Source of the DNA: an uncultured Clostridia bacterium
GTDB lineage: Bacteria; Bacillota; Clostridia; Oscillospirales; Ruminococcaceae
Assembly (NCBI GenBank): GCA_947629275.1
Contig: CANRDG010000108.1
Span: 1-6,110 of the forward strand
Length of the DNA stretch: 6,110 nt
Reading direction: 5' to 3'
The position numbers and the translations under genes were made by a program. The notes under the pieces are model-generated. The model was not told where the DNA came from, searched no databases, and saw only the letters and a list, made by a program, of their open reading frames with translations. Within the stretch, counting starts at the first letter, position 1. Every line of letters starts with the position of its first letter. Shown piece by piece: positions 1 through 5,688 of the stretch.

Positions 1-2
1 TC

Positions 3-47
3 ACCTTCGATGATCTGCAAATTTTGTATCAGTTTGTCGCATTATGA
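3..47 (+). CDS. possible C-terminal end of an upstream gene (partial)
   Basis: Reading from base 3, the plus strand encodes TFDDLQILYQFVAL and then a TGA stop at 45-47. The composition looks like a normal protein tail, and the stop lies 66 bp before the next gene, which is on the same strand. Fourteen residues are too few to identify a family. Another frame is also open from base 1 to a stop at 67-69, so the frame choice rests only on plausibility. If real, this gene probably precedes the surface-protein pair in one operon, because no strong promoter is visible between them. Confidence 0.35.
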   Translation, partial: TFDDLQILYQFVAL

Positions 48-60
48 CATATTATGTATC

Positions 61-75
61 GGGAAATAAATTCCC
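61..75 (+). other. small intergenic hairpin upstream of the first complete gene
   Basis: GGGAA (61-65) pairs with TTCCC (71-75) around the loop ATAAA. There is no T-tract after it, so it is not a convincing terminator. It could be a stability or processing hairpin between cistrons, or chance. No good -35/-10 pair is visible in 1-113; TATTAT at 50-55 has no matching -35. Confidence 0.25.
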
Positions 76-113
76 CTGTAAGACTTATTCCGATACAGAA
101 AGGCAGCGGCATA

Positions 114-623
114 ATGAACGGAAAAACTTCGGGCAAGATGTCCGTCAGGAAAAAGATCCTTATTGTTATTATCCTGCTGGTGCTCATGCTGATATGCTTT
201 CTGCTGGGTATGCTTACGCAGTCGCTGAAAAAACCTCGCGGCGGCGGTATGCGCTTTGAAGCAGGCGTAGGCGTTGCCACAAATACTGAAACGCCTACAG
301 ATGAACAGGGCATAGCCGTTAAGGGAATGACACAGATGTTCATACCGGCAGGCGAAAAAACTGTCGCGGCAAATTTTGAAAACCCCAAGGAGAATATGGG
401 TCATTACTACCTCACTTTTGAACTTAAAGCTAAGATAGACGGCAAGTACGAGATCCTCTATACCTCCGACCTTGTAAAGGCAGGCGAGCAGGTCAGCAGC
501 ATTACCCTTTCGCAGCCGCTTGAAAAAGGCGAGTACAGCGCGGTGCTGCACATACAGCCTTACAGTATATCGCTTGCCCCTACAAACAACGCGGATATCC
601 CCATAACACTTATAGTTTCATAG
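114..623 (+). CDS. membrane-anchored extracytoplasmic protein, uncharacterised Firmicutes family
   Basis: The 169-residue protein starts with a short charged stretch ending RKK at residues 12-14, followed by one hydrophobic segment at about 15-34. A lysine/arginine and glycine-rich linker (39-47) and an exported domain of about 120 residues come next. The domain has the pattern of a beta-sandwich: an IPAGEKTVAANFENP stretch at 77-91, alternating strands, a KGEYSAVLHIQPY segment near the end and a terminal PITLIVS strand. From memory of similar proteins in gut Clostridia, this resembles a family of small anchored proteins found beside pilin-like or WxL-like secreted proteins; the function is unknown. 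ATG 114 is preferred because GAAAGG (98-103) lies 10 bp upstream. The earlier ATG at 54 has no ribosome binding site, and the ATG at 138 has only a poor one. The next gene begins 21 bp after the stop and also encodes an exported protein, which suggests a joint role at the cell surface. The topology is clear; the role is not. Confidence 0.8.
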   Translation: MNGKTSGKMSVRKKILIVIILLVLMLICFLLGMLTQSLKKPRGGGMRFEAGVGVATNTETPTDEQGIAVKGMTQMFIPAGEKTVAANFENPKENMGHYYLTFELKAKIDGKYEILYTSDLVKAGEQVSSITLSQPLEKGEYSAVLHIQPYSISLAPTNNADIPITLIVS

Positions 624-644
624 ATCTGCAAAGGAGTGATCAAT

Positions 645-1124
645 ATGATGAAAAAACTTCTGACGGCTGCCGCAGTGCTCTTGTTTTTGCCGTTCACCGC
701 ATCGGCAGAAACGATAGACCAGTCGGCGGCGGACAAAAGCAGCACGATAAGCGTAGACCATTATGTCGATGTTTCATATACGGTCACTATCCCTGCCGGC
801 GTTACTTTTACAGACAGCGAAAAGGTCGTTGAAAGACCGCTTCAGGCTAGCGGCGTATTTCTGAATGAGGGCGAAAAGCTGAACGTCTATGTCAGCAGCC
901 AGAATGGGTTCAGAATGGTAAACAACAGCGGATATATTGACTATTATATGAAAGTGAACGCCGGCGAGCCCATAAGCGGCGACAACGTAAAAGTAATGAC
1001 CGTTGCCGCAGGAGATAACTCAGGCTGGGCGCTGCTGGAATTTGGCACGGCACTGTCAGACGAGCATCAGGCGTATGCAGGAATATACTCCGATACGCTT
1101 ACCTTTACGGTAGCAGTTGAATGA
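645..1124 (+). CDS. secreted beta-rich protein with signal peptide, pilin-like or WxL-like
   Basis: The 159-residue protein has a classical Sec signal peptide: MMKK, a hydrophobic core at 5-17, and an A-S-A cleavage site at 19-21 that would leave a mature protein starting ETIDQ. The mature part contains SYTVTIPAG at 44-52 and ends in YSDTLTFTVAVE (148-159). Both features recur at the start and end of small all-beta secreted proteins in gut Firmicutes, and the terminal strand also resembles spore-coat U/Csu-type pilin-like domains. There is no LPXTG sorting signal, no second membrane span and no cysteine in the mature part, so it would be released or held by another protein. AAGGAG at 631-636 is 8 bp from ATG 645, which fixes the start; a GTG at 636 overlaps the binding site and is rejected, while ATG 648 is possible but further away. 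The upstream anchored protein is the obvious candidate partner. That is inference. Confidence 0.82.
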   Translation: MMKKLLTAAAVLLFLPFTASAETIDQSAADKSSTISVDHYVDVSYTVTIPAGVTFTDSEKVVERPLQASGVFLNEGEKLNVYVSSQNGFRMVNNSGYIDYYMKVNAGEPISGDNVKVMTVAAGDNSGWALLEFGTALSDEHQAYAGIYSDTLTFTVAVE

Positions 1125-1132
1125 ACCTTCAA

Positions 1133-1170
1133 GCCCGGCGGCGAAAGCCGTCAGGGCATTATTTGTGCCC
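1133..1170 (+). terminator. overlapping, mutually exclusive hairpins after the surface-protein pair
   Basis: The first hairpin has GCCC (1133-1136) pairing with GGGC (1154-1157), and inside it CGGC (1139-1142) pairs with GCCG (1147-1150) around a GAAA tetraloop. It is followed by ATTATTT (1158-1164), a poor uridine tract. A second hairpin reuses the GGGC: GGGCA (1154-1158) pairs with TGCCC (1166-1170). The two cannot form together. The likeliest role is a weak intrinsic terminator for the 645-1124 gene, since a separate promoter starts just downstream. Confidence 0.45.
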
Positions 1171-1175
1171 CAACA

Positions 1176-1204
1176 TTGACAAGCAGTCTGCAGTGTGATA
1201 AAAT
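1176..1204 (+). promoter_or_regulatory. vegetative (sigma-A) promoter of the flavodoxin-fold reductase gene
   Basis: TTGACA (1176-1181) is followed by a 17 bp spacer and TAAAAT (1199-1204), with an extended -10 TG at 1196-1197. It lies 30 bp before the ATG at 1234, so the leader is short (about 20-25 nt). This is a near-consensus promoter and makes the gene independent of the surface-protein pair. Confidence 0.8.
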
Positions 1205-1233
1205 TATATTAGTTTTAAGAAAGGGGCATTTTT

Positions 1234-1851
1234 ATGAAAGTACTTATCATCAATGGCAGTCCGCGAAAGGGCGGCAATACAAGCATAGCGCTTGGCGAAA
1301 TGGAGAAAGTTTTCGCGCAGGAGGGCATAGACTGCGAAACTTTGCAGATAGGCGGCAAGGATATTCGCGGCTGCACGGCGTGCGGAGGCTGTGCAAGTCT
1401 TGGAAAATGCGTGTTTGATGACATTGTGAACGAGGCGGCAGTTAAATTTGAGGAGGCGGACGGACTTGTTGTGGCAAGCCCCGTTTACTATGCCTCAGCC
1501 AATGGCACGCTGATCTCGTTTCTTGACAGACTGTTTTACAGCAGCGGTTTCGACAAGACGATGAAAGTTGGCGCAAGCGTTGTTTGCGCGCGGCGCGGCG
1601 GCTGTACGGCAACATTTGACGAGCTTAACAAATATTTCACCATTACGGGTATGCCTGTAGTTTCCAGTCAGTACTGGAACGATATTCACGGACGCGAAAA
1701 AGGCGATGCCGAAAAAGACGACGAAGGCAGACAGACCATGCGCGTCCTTGCAAGGAACATGGCGTTTCTGATAAAGAGCATAGCCCTCGGCAAAGAAAAA
1801 TACGGCTTGCCGGAAAAAGAACCGTGGACTCCCACGCATTTTATTAGATAA
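1234..1851 (+). CDS. NADPH-dependent FMN reductase / iron-sulfur flavoprotein-like protein
   Basis: The 205-residue protein is a flavodoxin-fold oxidoreductase. The N-terminal beta strand MKVLIINGSPRKGGNT (1-16) carries the GSPR-x-GGNT loop that binds the FMN phosphate. SPVYYASANGTL (about 82-93) is the second conserved flavin-binding stretch, followed by the FLDR helix. Cysteines 47, 50, 53 and 59 form C-x2-C-x2-C-x5-C, the compact motif that binds a 4Fe-4S cluster in the Isf family. The length fits that family, which transfers electrons in anaerobes; the physiological donor and acceptor cannot be told from sequence. AAAGGGG (1220-1226) lies 7 bp before the ATG. The gene has its own promoter and a strong terminator just after its stop, so it is monocistronic. 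It should be cytoplasmic. Related family members lacking the cluster also exist, so cluster binding is inferred from the cysteine spacing. Confidence 0.9.
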   Translation: MKVLIINGSPRKGGNTSIALGEMEKVFAQEGIDCETLQIGGKDIRGCTACGGCASLGKCVFDDIVNEAAVKFEEADGLVVASPVYYASANGTLISFLDRLFYSSGFDKTMKVGASVVCARRGGCTATFDELNKYFTITGMPVVSSQYWNDIHGREKGDAEKDDEGRQTMRVLARNMAFLIKSIALGKEKYGLPEKEPWTPTHFIR

Positions 1852-1853
1852 CA

Positions 1854-1884
1854 AAAAAGGACTGCTTTATGCAGTCCCTTTTTA
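1854..1884 (+). terminator. bidirectional intrinsic terminator between convergent genes
   Basis: GGACTGC (1859-1865) pairs perfectly with GCAGTCC (1871-1877) around the loop TTTAT. The stem is preceded by AAAAAA (1853-1858) and followed by TTTTT (1879-1883), so it has a uridine tract whichever strand is transcribed. It starts 2 bp after the reductase stop and lies 9 bp beyond the stop of the minus-strand DUF389 gene, and it probably ends both transcripts. Confidence 0.9.
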
Positions 1885-1892
1885 TGTGCATT

Positions 1893-3272
1893 TTATTCTT
1901 TTATGCTGTCGTCCGACGTGCTTTCGTCAGGCTCGTTTTCTTCCGCCTGAGATATATCTAAAACAACGTTAGCCATGCCGCTTTCAGATGTCAGCCAGTT
2001 TGTCAGCGTTTGCTGTTCGTCATCTGAAAACTCTCCGTCTGCGGTGCATGAAAAGAGCAAATATTGCGAATTTCCATCGGTCATAACGCCGCACTTACAG
2101 CCGCTCAACTTTGTAAAAATGCTGCCTGCTCTCTTTGAAATGTCAGCGCAGTCTATGTGGTCTTTAAGATCATTTTCAAGCTTGTCAATAGTCTGTTGCT
2201 GCTGCTCAAGAAGGTCCTCCAGACCGTGTATCGTGTTTTCCTGCACTGCAATAGTTACCTTGTCGCTGTCCTCGCCCTCTATGCTTTTGTTCTGCGTTAC
2301 GTGTATCGTAAATCCGTCAAGGTCGTAATCGTCAAGGCGGCTTTCAAGCTCGGCAATTTTTTCGTCCGAGATCTGCATACCGACTAGCGAAACCGATATT
2401 TTCTTATCTATCTTGTCAACGCTGCTCTGAACGAGCTGAGTGTCAGAGAAAACAAATTCGTTTTCAAGATAGTCGGCAATGTTTCTTTCAAGCACCGAAG
2501 AATATACCGTGTATGCACCAACAAGTATGCTCGGTATTACGGTCACGATTATAAGTACAGTTATTATGCGGCTTATGCGTTTGTGCTTTTTAGCATCGAG
2601 TTCTTCGCGAACGGGCACACCCAAAAGCTTTGTAACTATTAAAGCCGACAGCGCGATGAACAGCGTGTTTATAATGAACAGATAACCGGCGCCCAAAACA
2701 AAATTCAGCTGCATTGTTGCAATGCCGTAGCCTGCGGTGCAAAGCGGTGGCATAAGAGCCGTTGCTATAGCTACACCCGGGATAACATTGCTTGCCTTTT
2801 TGCGCGTGTTGCCTATGCTGCCTGCAATACCGCCGAACAGCGCTATCATAACGTCCCAAAGGGTAGGGCTGGTGCGCGCTATCATCTCGCTTGTCGCAAC
2901 GTTGAGCGGCGACAGCTTGAAGTATATCACGGAAGTTATAAGGCTTATCACCACCTGCGTGGCAAAGCGTGATGCGGCGTGCCTCAGCATCGGCAGGTCG
3001 CGTATAGCAAGCGAGTAACCCATCGTAAGTATGCCGCTCATCAGCGGTGAAATAAGCATCGCACCGATTATTACCGCCGTGGAGTTAACATTAAGACCTA
3101 TAGATGCAATAAGGATCGCCATCATAAGTATCCACATATTCGCTCCGTGGATAACTGTGTTTTCCTCCATCATGTCGTGCAGCTCATCATAATCGAGCAT
3201 ATTGCTTCGCATATCGAGCAGACTGTGGAAATAGTCTTTAAGTGGGTGTTTCGTTTTAACTTCCTCGTTCAT
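1893..3272 (-). CDS. DUF389 family multi-spanning membrane protein
   Basis: The 459-residue protein belongs to the uncharacterised DUF389 (TIGR00341-type) membrane family. A short cytoplasmic N-terminus (1-43) is followed by about six or seven hydrophobic segments between residues 44 and 255. The hallmark is at 61-79, with NSTAVIIGAMLISPLMSG. A second conserved part contains GGIAGSIGNTRKKASNVIPG, followed by VAIATALMPPLC. After the last span comes a long soluble tail of about 200 residues. It includes a probable coiled coil (LEDLLEQQQQTIDKLENDL) and a very acidic, serine-rich end (EENEPDESTSDDSIKE). The family's substrate is not known to me; no transporter signature is evident. The start at 3272 (MNEEVK) is chosen because AGAGG lies 8 bp upstream; the ORF extends 16 codons further but without a binding site and across the promoter. 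It is transcribed alone, divergently from the radical SAM gene. Confidence 0.88.
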   Translation of the reverse strand: MNEEVKTKHPLKDYFHSLLDMRSNMLDYDELHDMMEENTVIHGANMWILMMAILIASIGLNVNSTAVIIGAMLISPLMSGILTMGYSLAIRDLPMLRHAASRFATQVVISLITSVIYFKLSPLNVATSEMIARTSPTLWDVMIALFGGIAGSIGNTRKKASNVIPGVAIATALMPPLCTAGYGIATMQLNFVLGAGYLFIINTLFIALSALIVTKLLGVPVREELDAKKHKRISRIITVLIIVTVIPSILVGAYTVYSSVLERNIADYLENEFVFSDTQLVQSSVDKIDKKISVSLVGMQISDEKIAELESRLDDYDLDGFTIHVTQNKSIEGEDSDKVTIAVQENTIHGLEDLLEQQQQTIDKLENDLKDHIDCADISKRAGSIFTKLSGCKCGVMTDGNSQYLLFSCTADGEFSDDEQQTLTNWLTSESGMANVVLDISQAEENEPDESTSDDSIKE

Positions 3273-3305
3273 ATGTATTACCTCTGTAAAGTGATGTTTG
3301 ATATA

Positions 3306-3334
3306 ATTATAACACTGCACCGCGCAAAATGCAA
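3306..3334 (-). promoter_or_regulatory. promoter of the DUF389 gene
   Basis: On the minus strand TTGCAT (3334-3329) is followed by a 17 bp spacer and TATAAT (3311-3306), with an extended -10 TG just upstream of the hexamer. The -10 is perfect and the -35 weak. It lies 33 bp upstream of the chosen ATG at 3272. The -10 sits in a 10 bp palindrome, TATAATTATA (3302-3311). Confidence 0.65.
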
Positions 3335-3350
3335 CACAAATTTACCGCAC

Positions 3351-3379
3351 TTGACATTCAAATATATGGGTGATATAAT
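3351..3379 (+). promoter_or_regulatory. vegetative promoter of the radical SAM gene
   Basis: TTGACA (3351-3356), a 17 bp spacer and TATAAT (3374-3379) match consensus at both hexamers, and a TG at 3371-3372 gives an extended -10. The leader to ATG 3417 is about 30 nt. The divergent DUF389 promoter is only 16 bp away between -35 elements, so the two polymerases may interfere with each other. Confidence 0.85.
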
Positions 3380-3416
3380 AATTGTAACAAATATTCAACG
3401 CAAAGAGGTGTTATTT

Positions 3417-4502
3417 ATGGGCAGCAAAGAGCTTGAGTTCAGCGAGTTTCTTTCCGGAGGCGTACAGAAGATAGTTGCAAGGGCAATGGTTATTGCAAAC
3501 GGCGACCGCAGAGAAAGCCGCTTTTTCGCCGAGTTTATGATGTCTTCGGCAGTGGATTCTTTCAAACGAAGCGTGCGCGCCGCAAACGGCGAAAACATAC
3601 CGCCGTTTCTGATTGCCGCAATATCGGGAAGCTGTAATCTTCACTGCGAGGGCTGTTATTCGCGCAGTAACGGTTACTGCTCCGACTGTGCAAAAGCTGA
3701 CGAACTTTCTGCTGATGACTGGAAAAAGATATTTTCCGAAGCGGAATCACTCGGCATAAGCTTCATACTTGTTTCGGGCGGTGAACCGCTTATGCGCAGA
3801 GATGTTCTCAAAGTCGCATCGCAGTTTCGCAAAATACTTTTCCCGATATTCACAAACGGCACGCTCATAGATGATAAATACTTGGAAATGTTTTTAAAAT
3901 GCCGCAATCTTTTGCCTGTTTTCAGTATAGAGGGCGAACATGATCGTACCGACAGCCGCAGGGGCGAGGGCGTTTACGAAAGTGTGAAAGAAACAATGAA
4001 AAAACTGTGCGGCGCGCGTGTGCCGTTCGGCGCTTCAATTACCGTAACGCATGAAAATCTGCAAGAGGTGACTAGCGTTGGATTTGTGCGCTCTTTGCAA
4101 GATGACGGCTGTAAACTTGTGGTGTATGTCGAAGTTGTCCCCGTAACGGAAAATATGCGCGCTTTGGCGTTGTCAGACGACGACCGCGAATATCTCAAAC
4201 AGCGTGTTGACAGCCTGCAAGAAAATAATGCGCAAATGATCTTTCTATCTTTCCCGGTCGATGAGGAAAACACTGGCGGCTGTCTGGCGGCTGGCAGAGG
4301 CTTTTTCCATATAGATGCGAGCGGCAGCGCACAGCCTTGCCCGTTCTCACCCTATTCCGATACGAACATTAAAGAAACATCACTGCTGGGCGCTCTTCAG
4401 TCTCCGCTGTTTACAAAGCTTCGCGGCAGTGGTATTCTCACCGATGAAACAGGCGGCTGCGTGCTTTTTCAGAAAAAAGAAGAAGTTGAAAAAATGCTTT
4501 GA
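3417..4502 (+). CDS. radical SAM protein with SPASM/Twitch-like cysteine-bearing C-terminal region
   Basis: The 361-residue protein carries the radical SAM signature CNLHCEGC: C73, C77 and C80 bind the 4Fe-4S cluster that cleaves S-adenosylmethionine. VSGGEPLMRRD further on is the SAM amino-group motif. Before the barrel is a helical N-terminal segment (1-60) not typical of minimal radical SAM enzymes. Two more cysteines, C88 and C91, follow the signature closely. The C-terminal part has C289 in GGCLAAGRGFFHIDASG, C308 in QPCPFSPYSD and C348 in GGCVLF. This layout recalls the auxiliary-cluster region of SPASM/Twitch enzymes but has fewer cysteines than a full SPASM domain. From memory, close relatives with the same C-terminal motifs occur in anaerobic Firmicutes without an assigned reaction. 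SPASM relatives often modify peptides, but no precursor peptide is visible nearby. AGAGGTG (3404-3410) precedes ATG 3417; an in-frame extension back to 3147 lies antisense to the DUF389 gene and crosses this gene's promoter, so it is rejected. Confidence 0.88.
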   Translation: MGSKELEFSEFLSGGVQKIVARAMVIANGDRRESRFFAEFMMSSAVDSFKRSVRAANGENIPPFLIAAISGSCNLHCEGCYSRSNGYCSDCAKADELSADDWKKIFSEAESLGISFILVSGGEPLMRRDVLKVASQFRKILFPIFTNGTLIDDKYLEMFLKCRNLLPVFSIEGEHDRTDSRRGEGVYESVKETMKKLCGARVPFGASITVTHENLQEVTSVGFVRSLQDDGCKLVVYVEVVPVTENMRALALSDDDREYLKQRVDSLQENNAQMIFLSFPVDEENTGGCLAAGRGFFHIDASGSAQPCPFSPYSDTNIKETSLLGALQSPLFTKLRGSGILTDETGGCVLFQKKEEVEKML

Positions 4503-4512
4503 TAAAAAAACT

Positions 4513-4540
4513 CAGCCGCTGAAAAAATTGCGGCTGTTTG
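4513..4540 (+). terminator. intrinsic terminator of the radical SAM gene
   Basis: CAGCCGC (4513-4519) pairs perfectly with GCGGCTG (4530-4536) around a 10-base A-rich loop, followed by TTTG. It starts 10 bp after the stop codon. The uridine tract is short, so termination may be incomplete, but the next gene has its own promoter. Confidence 0.7.
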
Positions 4541-4553
4541 TATCTGCAAGCTA

Positions 4554-4582
4554 TTGACAATATTTAAAATATGGTGTATACT
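4554..4582 (+). promoter_or_regulatory. vegetative promoter of the phosphoesterase gene
   Basis: TTGACA (4554-4559), a 17 bp spacer and TATACT (4577-4582) lie 22 bp before the ATG. The leader is very short (about 15-17 nt) and consists almost only of the ribosome binding site AAGGAGG (4591-4597). Confidence 0.8.
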
Positions 4583-4604
4583 AATTTTGAAAGGAGGAAA
4601 AGAT

Positions 4605-5147
4605 ATGAATTTTTATATAAGCGATACCCACTTCGGACATGAAAATATTATACGGCTTTGTCAGCGACCTTTTTCAAGCATTGAAGAAATGGACAGACAG
4701 ATGATAGAAAACTGGAATTCGCGAGTAGGCAGTGAAGATACGGTATACATCTTAGGCGATATGATGTTTCGTAATAAGGACAGCGCAAACAATTATCTTG
4801 AAAAGCTAAACGGCAAAAAACGGCTGATAGTCGGCAACCACGACCGCTCTTGGATTCCCCAGTGCCCTATGGATAAGTATTTTGAAAGTGTTGATAATCT
4901 GCTATATATCACAGACGGCGGCAGACAGCTTGTTTTGTGCCACTATCCTATGATGTCGTGGCCGCATATGCAAAGGGGCAGCTATATGGTGTTCGGACAT
5001 ATACACAACACCACGGGGCAGCCCTTCTGGCAGCTGATCAAGGAAAATCCGTTTATGCTAAATGCAGGCGCTGATGTAAACTGCTATATGCCTGTAACTT
5101 TTGAAGAAATGGTCGCGTATAACGAGGCCTTCAAGGCAGACAGATAG
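4605..5147 (+). CDS. calcineurin-like metallophosphoesterase (COG4186-like)
   Basis: The 180-residue protein is a compact member of the metallophosphoesterase superfamily, with the full set of dimetal ligands. SDTHFGH gives D7, H9 and H12; LGD gives D52; GNHD gives N78, H79 and D80; CHYP gives H113; and GHIH gives H132 and H134. These coordinate two metal ions, usually Mn or Fe, that hydrolyse phosphoester bonds. The length and the pattern SDTHFGHENII with RPFSSIEEMD match the small bacterial COG4186-type group, whose natural substrate is not established. No signal peptide or membrane span is seen, so it is cytoplasmic. AAGGAGG is 7 bp before ATG 4605; the ORF extends back to a TTG at 4554, but that is the -35 element. 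The 3' end overlaps the last 17 bp of the opposing gene, and no terminator lies between them. Confidence 0.92.
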   Translation: MNFYISDTHFGHENIIRLCQRPFSSIEEMDRQMIENWNSRVGSEDTVYILGDMMFRNKDSANNYLEKLNGKKRLIVGNHDRSWIPQCPMDKYFESVDNLLYITDGGRQLVLCHYPMMSWPHMQRGSYMVFGHIHNTTGQPFWQLIKENPFMLNAGADVNCYMPVTFEEMVAYNEAFKADR

Positions 5148-5559
5148 GCTCGCCGCAGTCGGTTATGCTGTCTGTCAGCAGACCTGCGGCAAGGGTCGCC
5201 ATGGATATAAGCGGCGTTTGCGTGTTTTTGGGATACAGCATAAATTCACAAGGTTCGTATACCTTGCCGCCAAAGCTTTTTATGTTTCTTTGTAAAGATA
5301 CCATTAAACGCCCTTTTTCAATGCTCGAAAGGCTGAATGTCGCCTTGTCGGACGTGCCAAGTGTCACGAGCGGCATATTACCCAGGCGCCGCATTTTTTC
5401 ACTAAGCGAATAGTGGGGAGCTATCATAGCCGCACCCTCGCAGTTAAGGCTTTGGGGAAGGGAAGTAAGAAGTACAGTGTTGCAGCCGCGCATATTTTTG
5501 ATGTACTTCGGAAGATAAGTAAAACAGCCGTTGTCGTCAAAAAAGTAAATGCAGTCCAT
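5131..5559 (-). CDS. uncharacterised cysteine-rich small protein
   Basis: I do not recognise this 142-residue protein. It has seven cysteines (3, 12, 26, 40, 104, 135 and 140), which is many for its size, but they are not in close CxxC pairs, so a zinc ribbon or ferredoxin-like cluster is not evident. There is no signal peptide or clear membrane span; a mildly hydrophobic stretch (MATLAAGLL, 120-128) lies near the end. The sequence mixes predicted strands (NTVLLTS, PLVTLGTS, KGRLMVSLQ) and looks like a small alpha/beta or mostly beta cytoplasmic protein. The gene is believable because ATG 5559 has AGAGGT (plus-strand 5565-5570) 5 bp upstream and codon use resembles the neighbours. It runs into the phosphoesterase gene tail-to-tail and is divergent from the XRE regulator gene, which might control it. 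Confidence 0.7.
   Translation of the reverse strand: MDCIYFFDDNGCFTYLPKYIKNMRGCNTVLLTSLPQSLNCEGAAMIAPHYSLSEKMRRLGNMPLVTLGTSDKATFSLSSIEKGRLMVSLQRNIKSFGGKVYEPCEFMLYPKNTQTPLISMATLAAGLLTDSITDCGEPICLP
5152..5189. other. hairpin in the convergent 3' region
   Basis: GCCGCA (5152-5157) can pair with TGCGGC (5184-5189), and inside it GTCTG (5170-5174) can pair with CAGAC (5179-5183). It lies within the 3' part of the minus-strand coding sequence, just beyond the phosphoesterase stop. There is no T-tract on either strand, so it is at best a weak pause or stability element for the converging transcripts. Confidence 0.3.
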
Positions 5560-5591
5560 AATTTACCTCTTATCCGCGGTAATAGCCGCTG

Positions 5592-5619
5592 AAAATATTT
5601 TAACCGCACCAAATGGCAA
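5592..5619 (-). promoter_or_regulatory. possible promoter of the cysteine-rich protein gene
   Basis: On the minus strand TTGCCA (5619-5614) is followed by a 16 bp spacer and TATTTT (5597-5592). The -35 differs from consensus at one base and the -10 at two. It is the best pair seen between this gene and the divergent regulator gene. Confidence 0.4.
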
Positions 5620-5650
5620 TATGTATTTTCCGCGCTGACAAAAAATTCAA

Positions 5651-5671
5651 TTTTAGCTGATCTAACTAAAA
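5651..5671. promoter_or_regulatory. inverted repeat, possible operator of the XRE regulator
   Basis: TTTTAG (5651-5656) and CTAAAA (5666-5671) form an inverted repeat with a 9 bp centre, ending 4 bp before the ribosome binding site of the regulator. XRE proteins often bind such sites in their own promoters. AT-rich repeats of this size also arise by chance. A CTGACA at 5635-5640 could be a -35, but no good -10 follows it. Confidence 0.3.
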
Positions 5672-5688
5672 AATCGGAGGCATTGAAT

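Noticed and set aside
44..551. Other open frames on both strands over the first surface-protein gene
   Set aside because: They lack ribosome binding sites and have low-complexity or histidine/alanine-rich translations; the 114-623 frame has a clear membrane anchor and domain.
2590..2859. Short open frame in another frame inside the DUF389 gene
   Set aside because: It is a shadow of the membrane-protein coding sequence, rich in R, C and H, with no start signals.
3147..3416. In-frame 90-codon extension of the radical SAM gene toward the left
   Set aside because: It runs antisense through the start of the DUF389 gene, crosses a consensus promoter, and lacks a ribosome binding site; ATG 3417 has a strong one.
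4513..5612. Similar sequences AGCCGCTGAAAA at 4514-4525 and 5584-5595, considered as a repeat element
   Set aside because: The match is about 12 bases; the first lies in a terminator stem and the second has no comparable stem. Probably coincidence.
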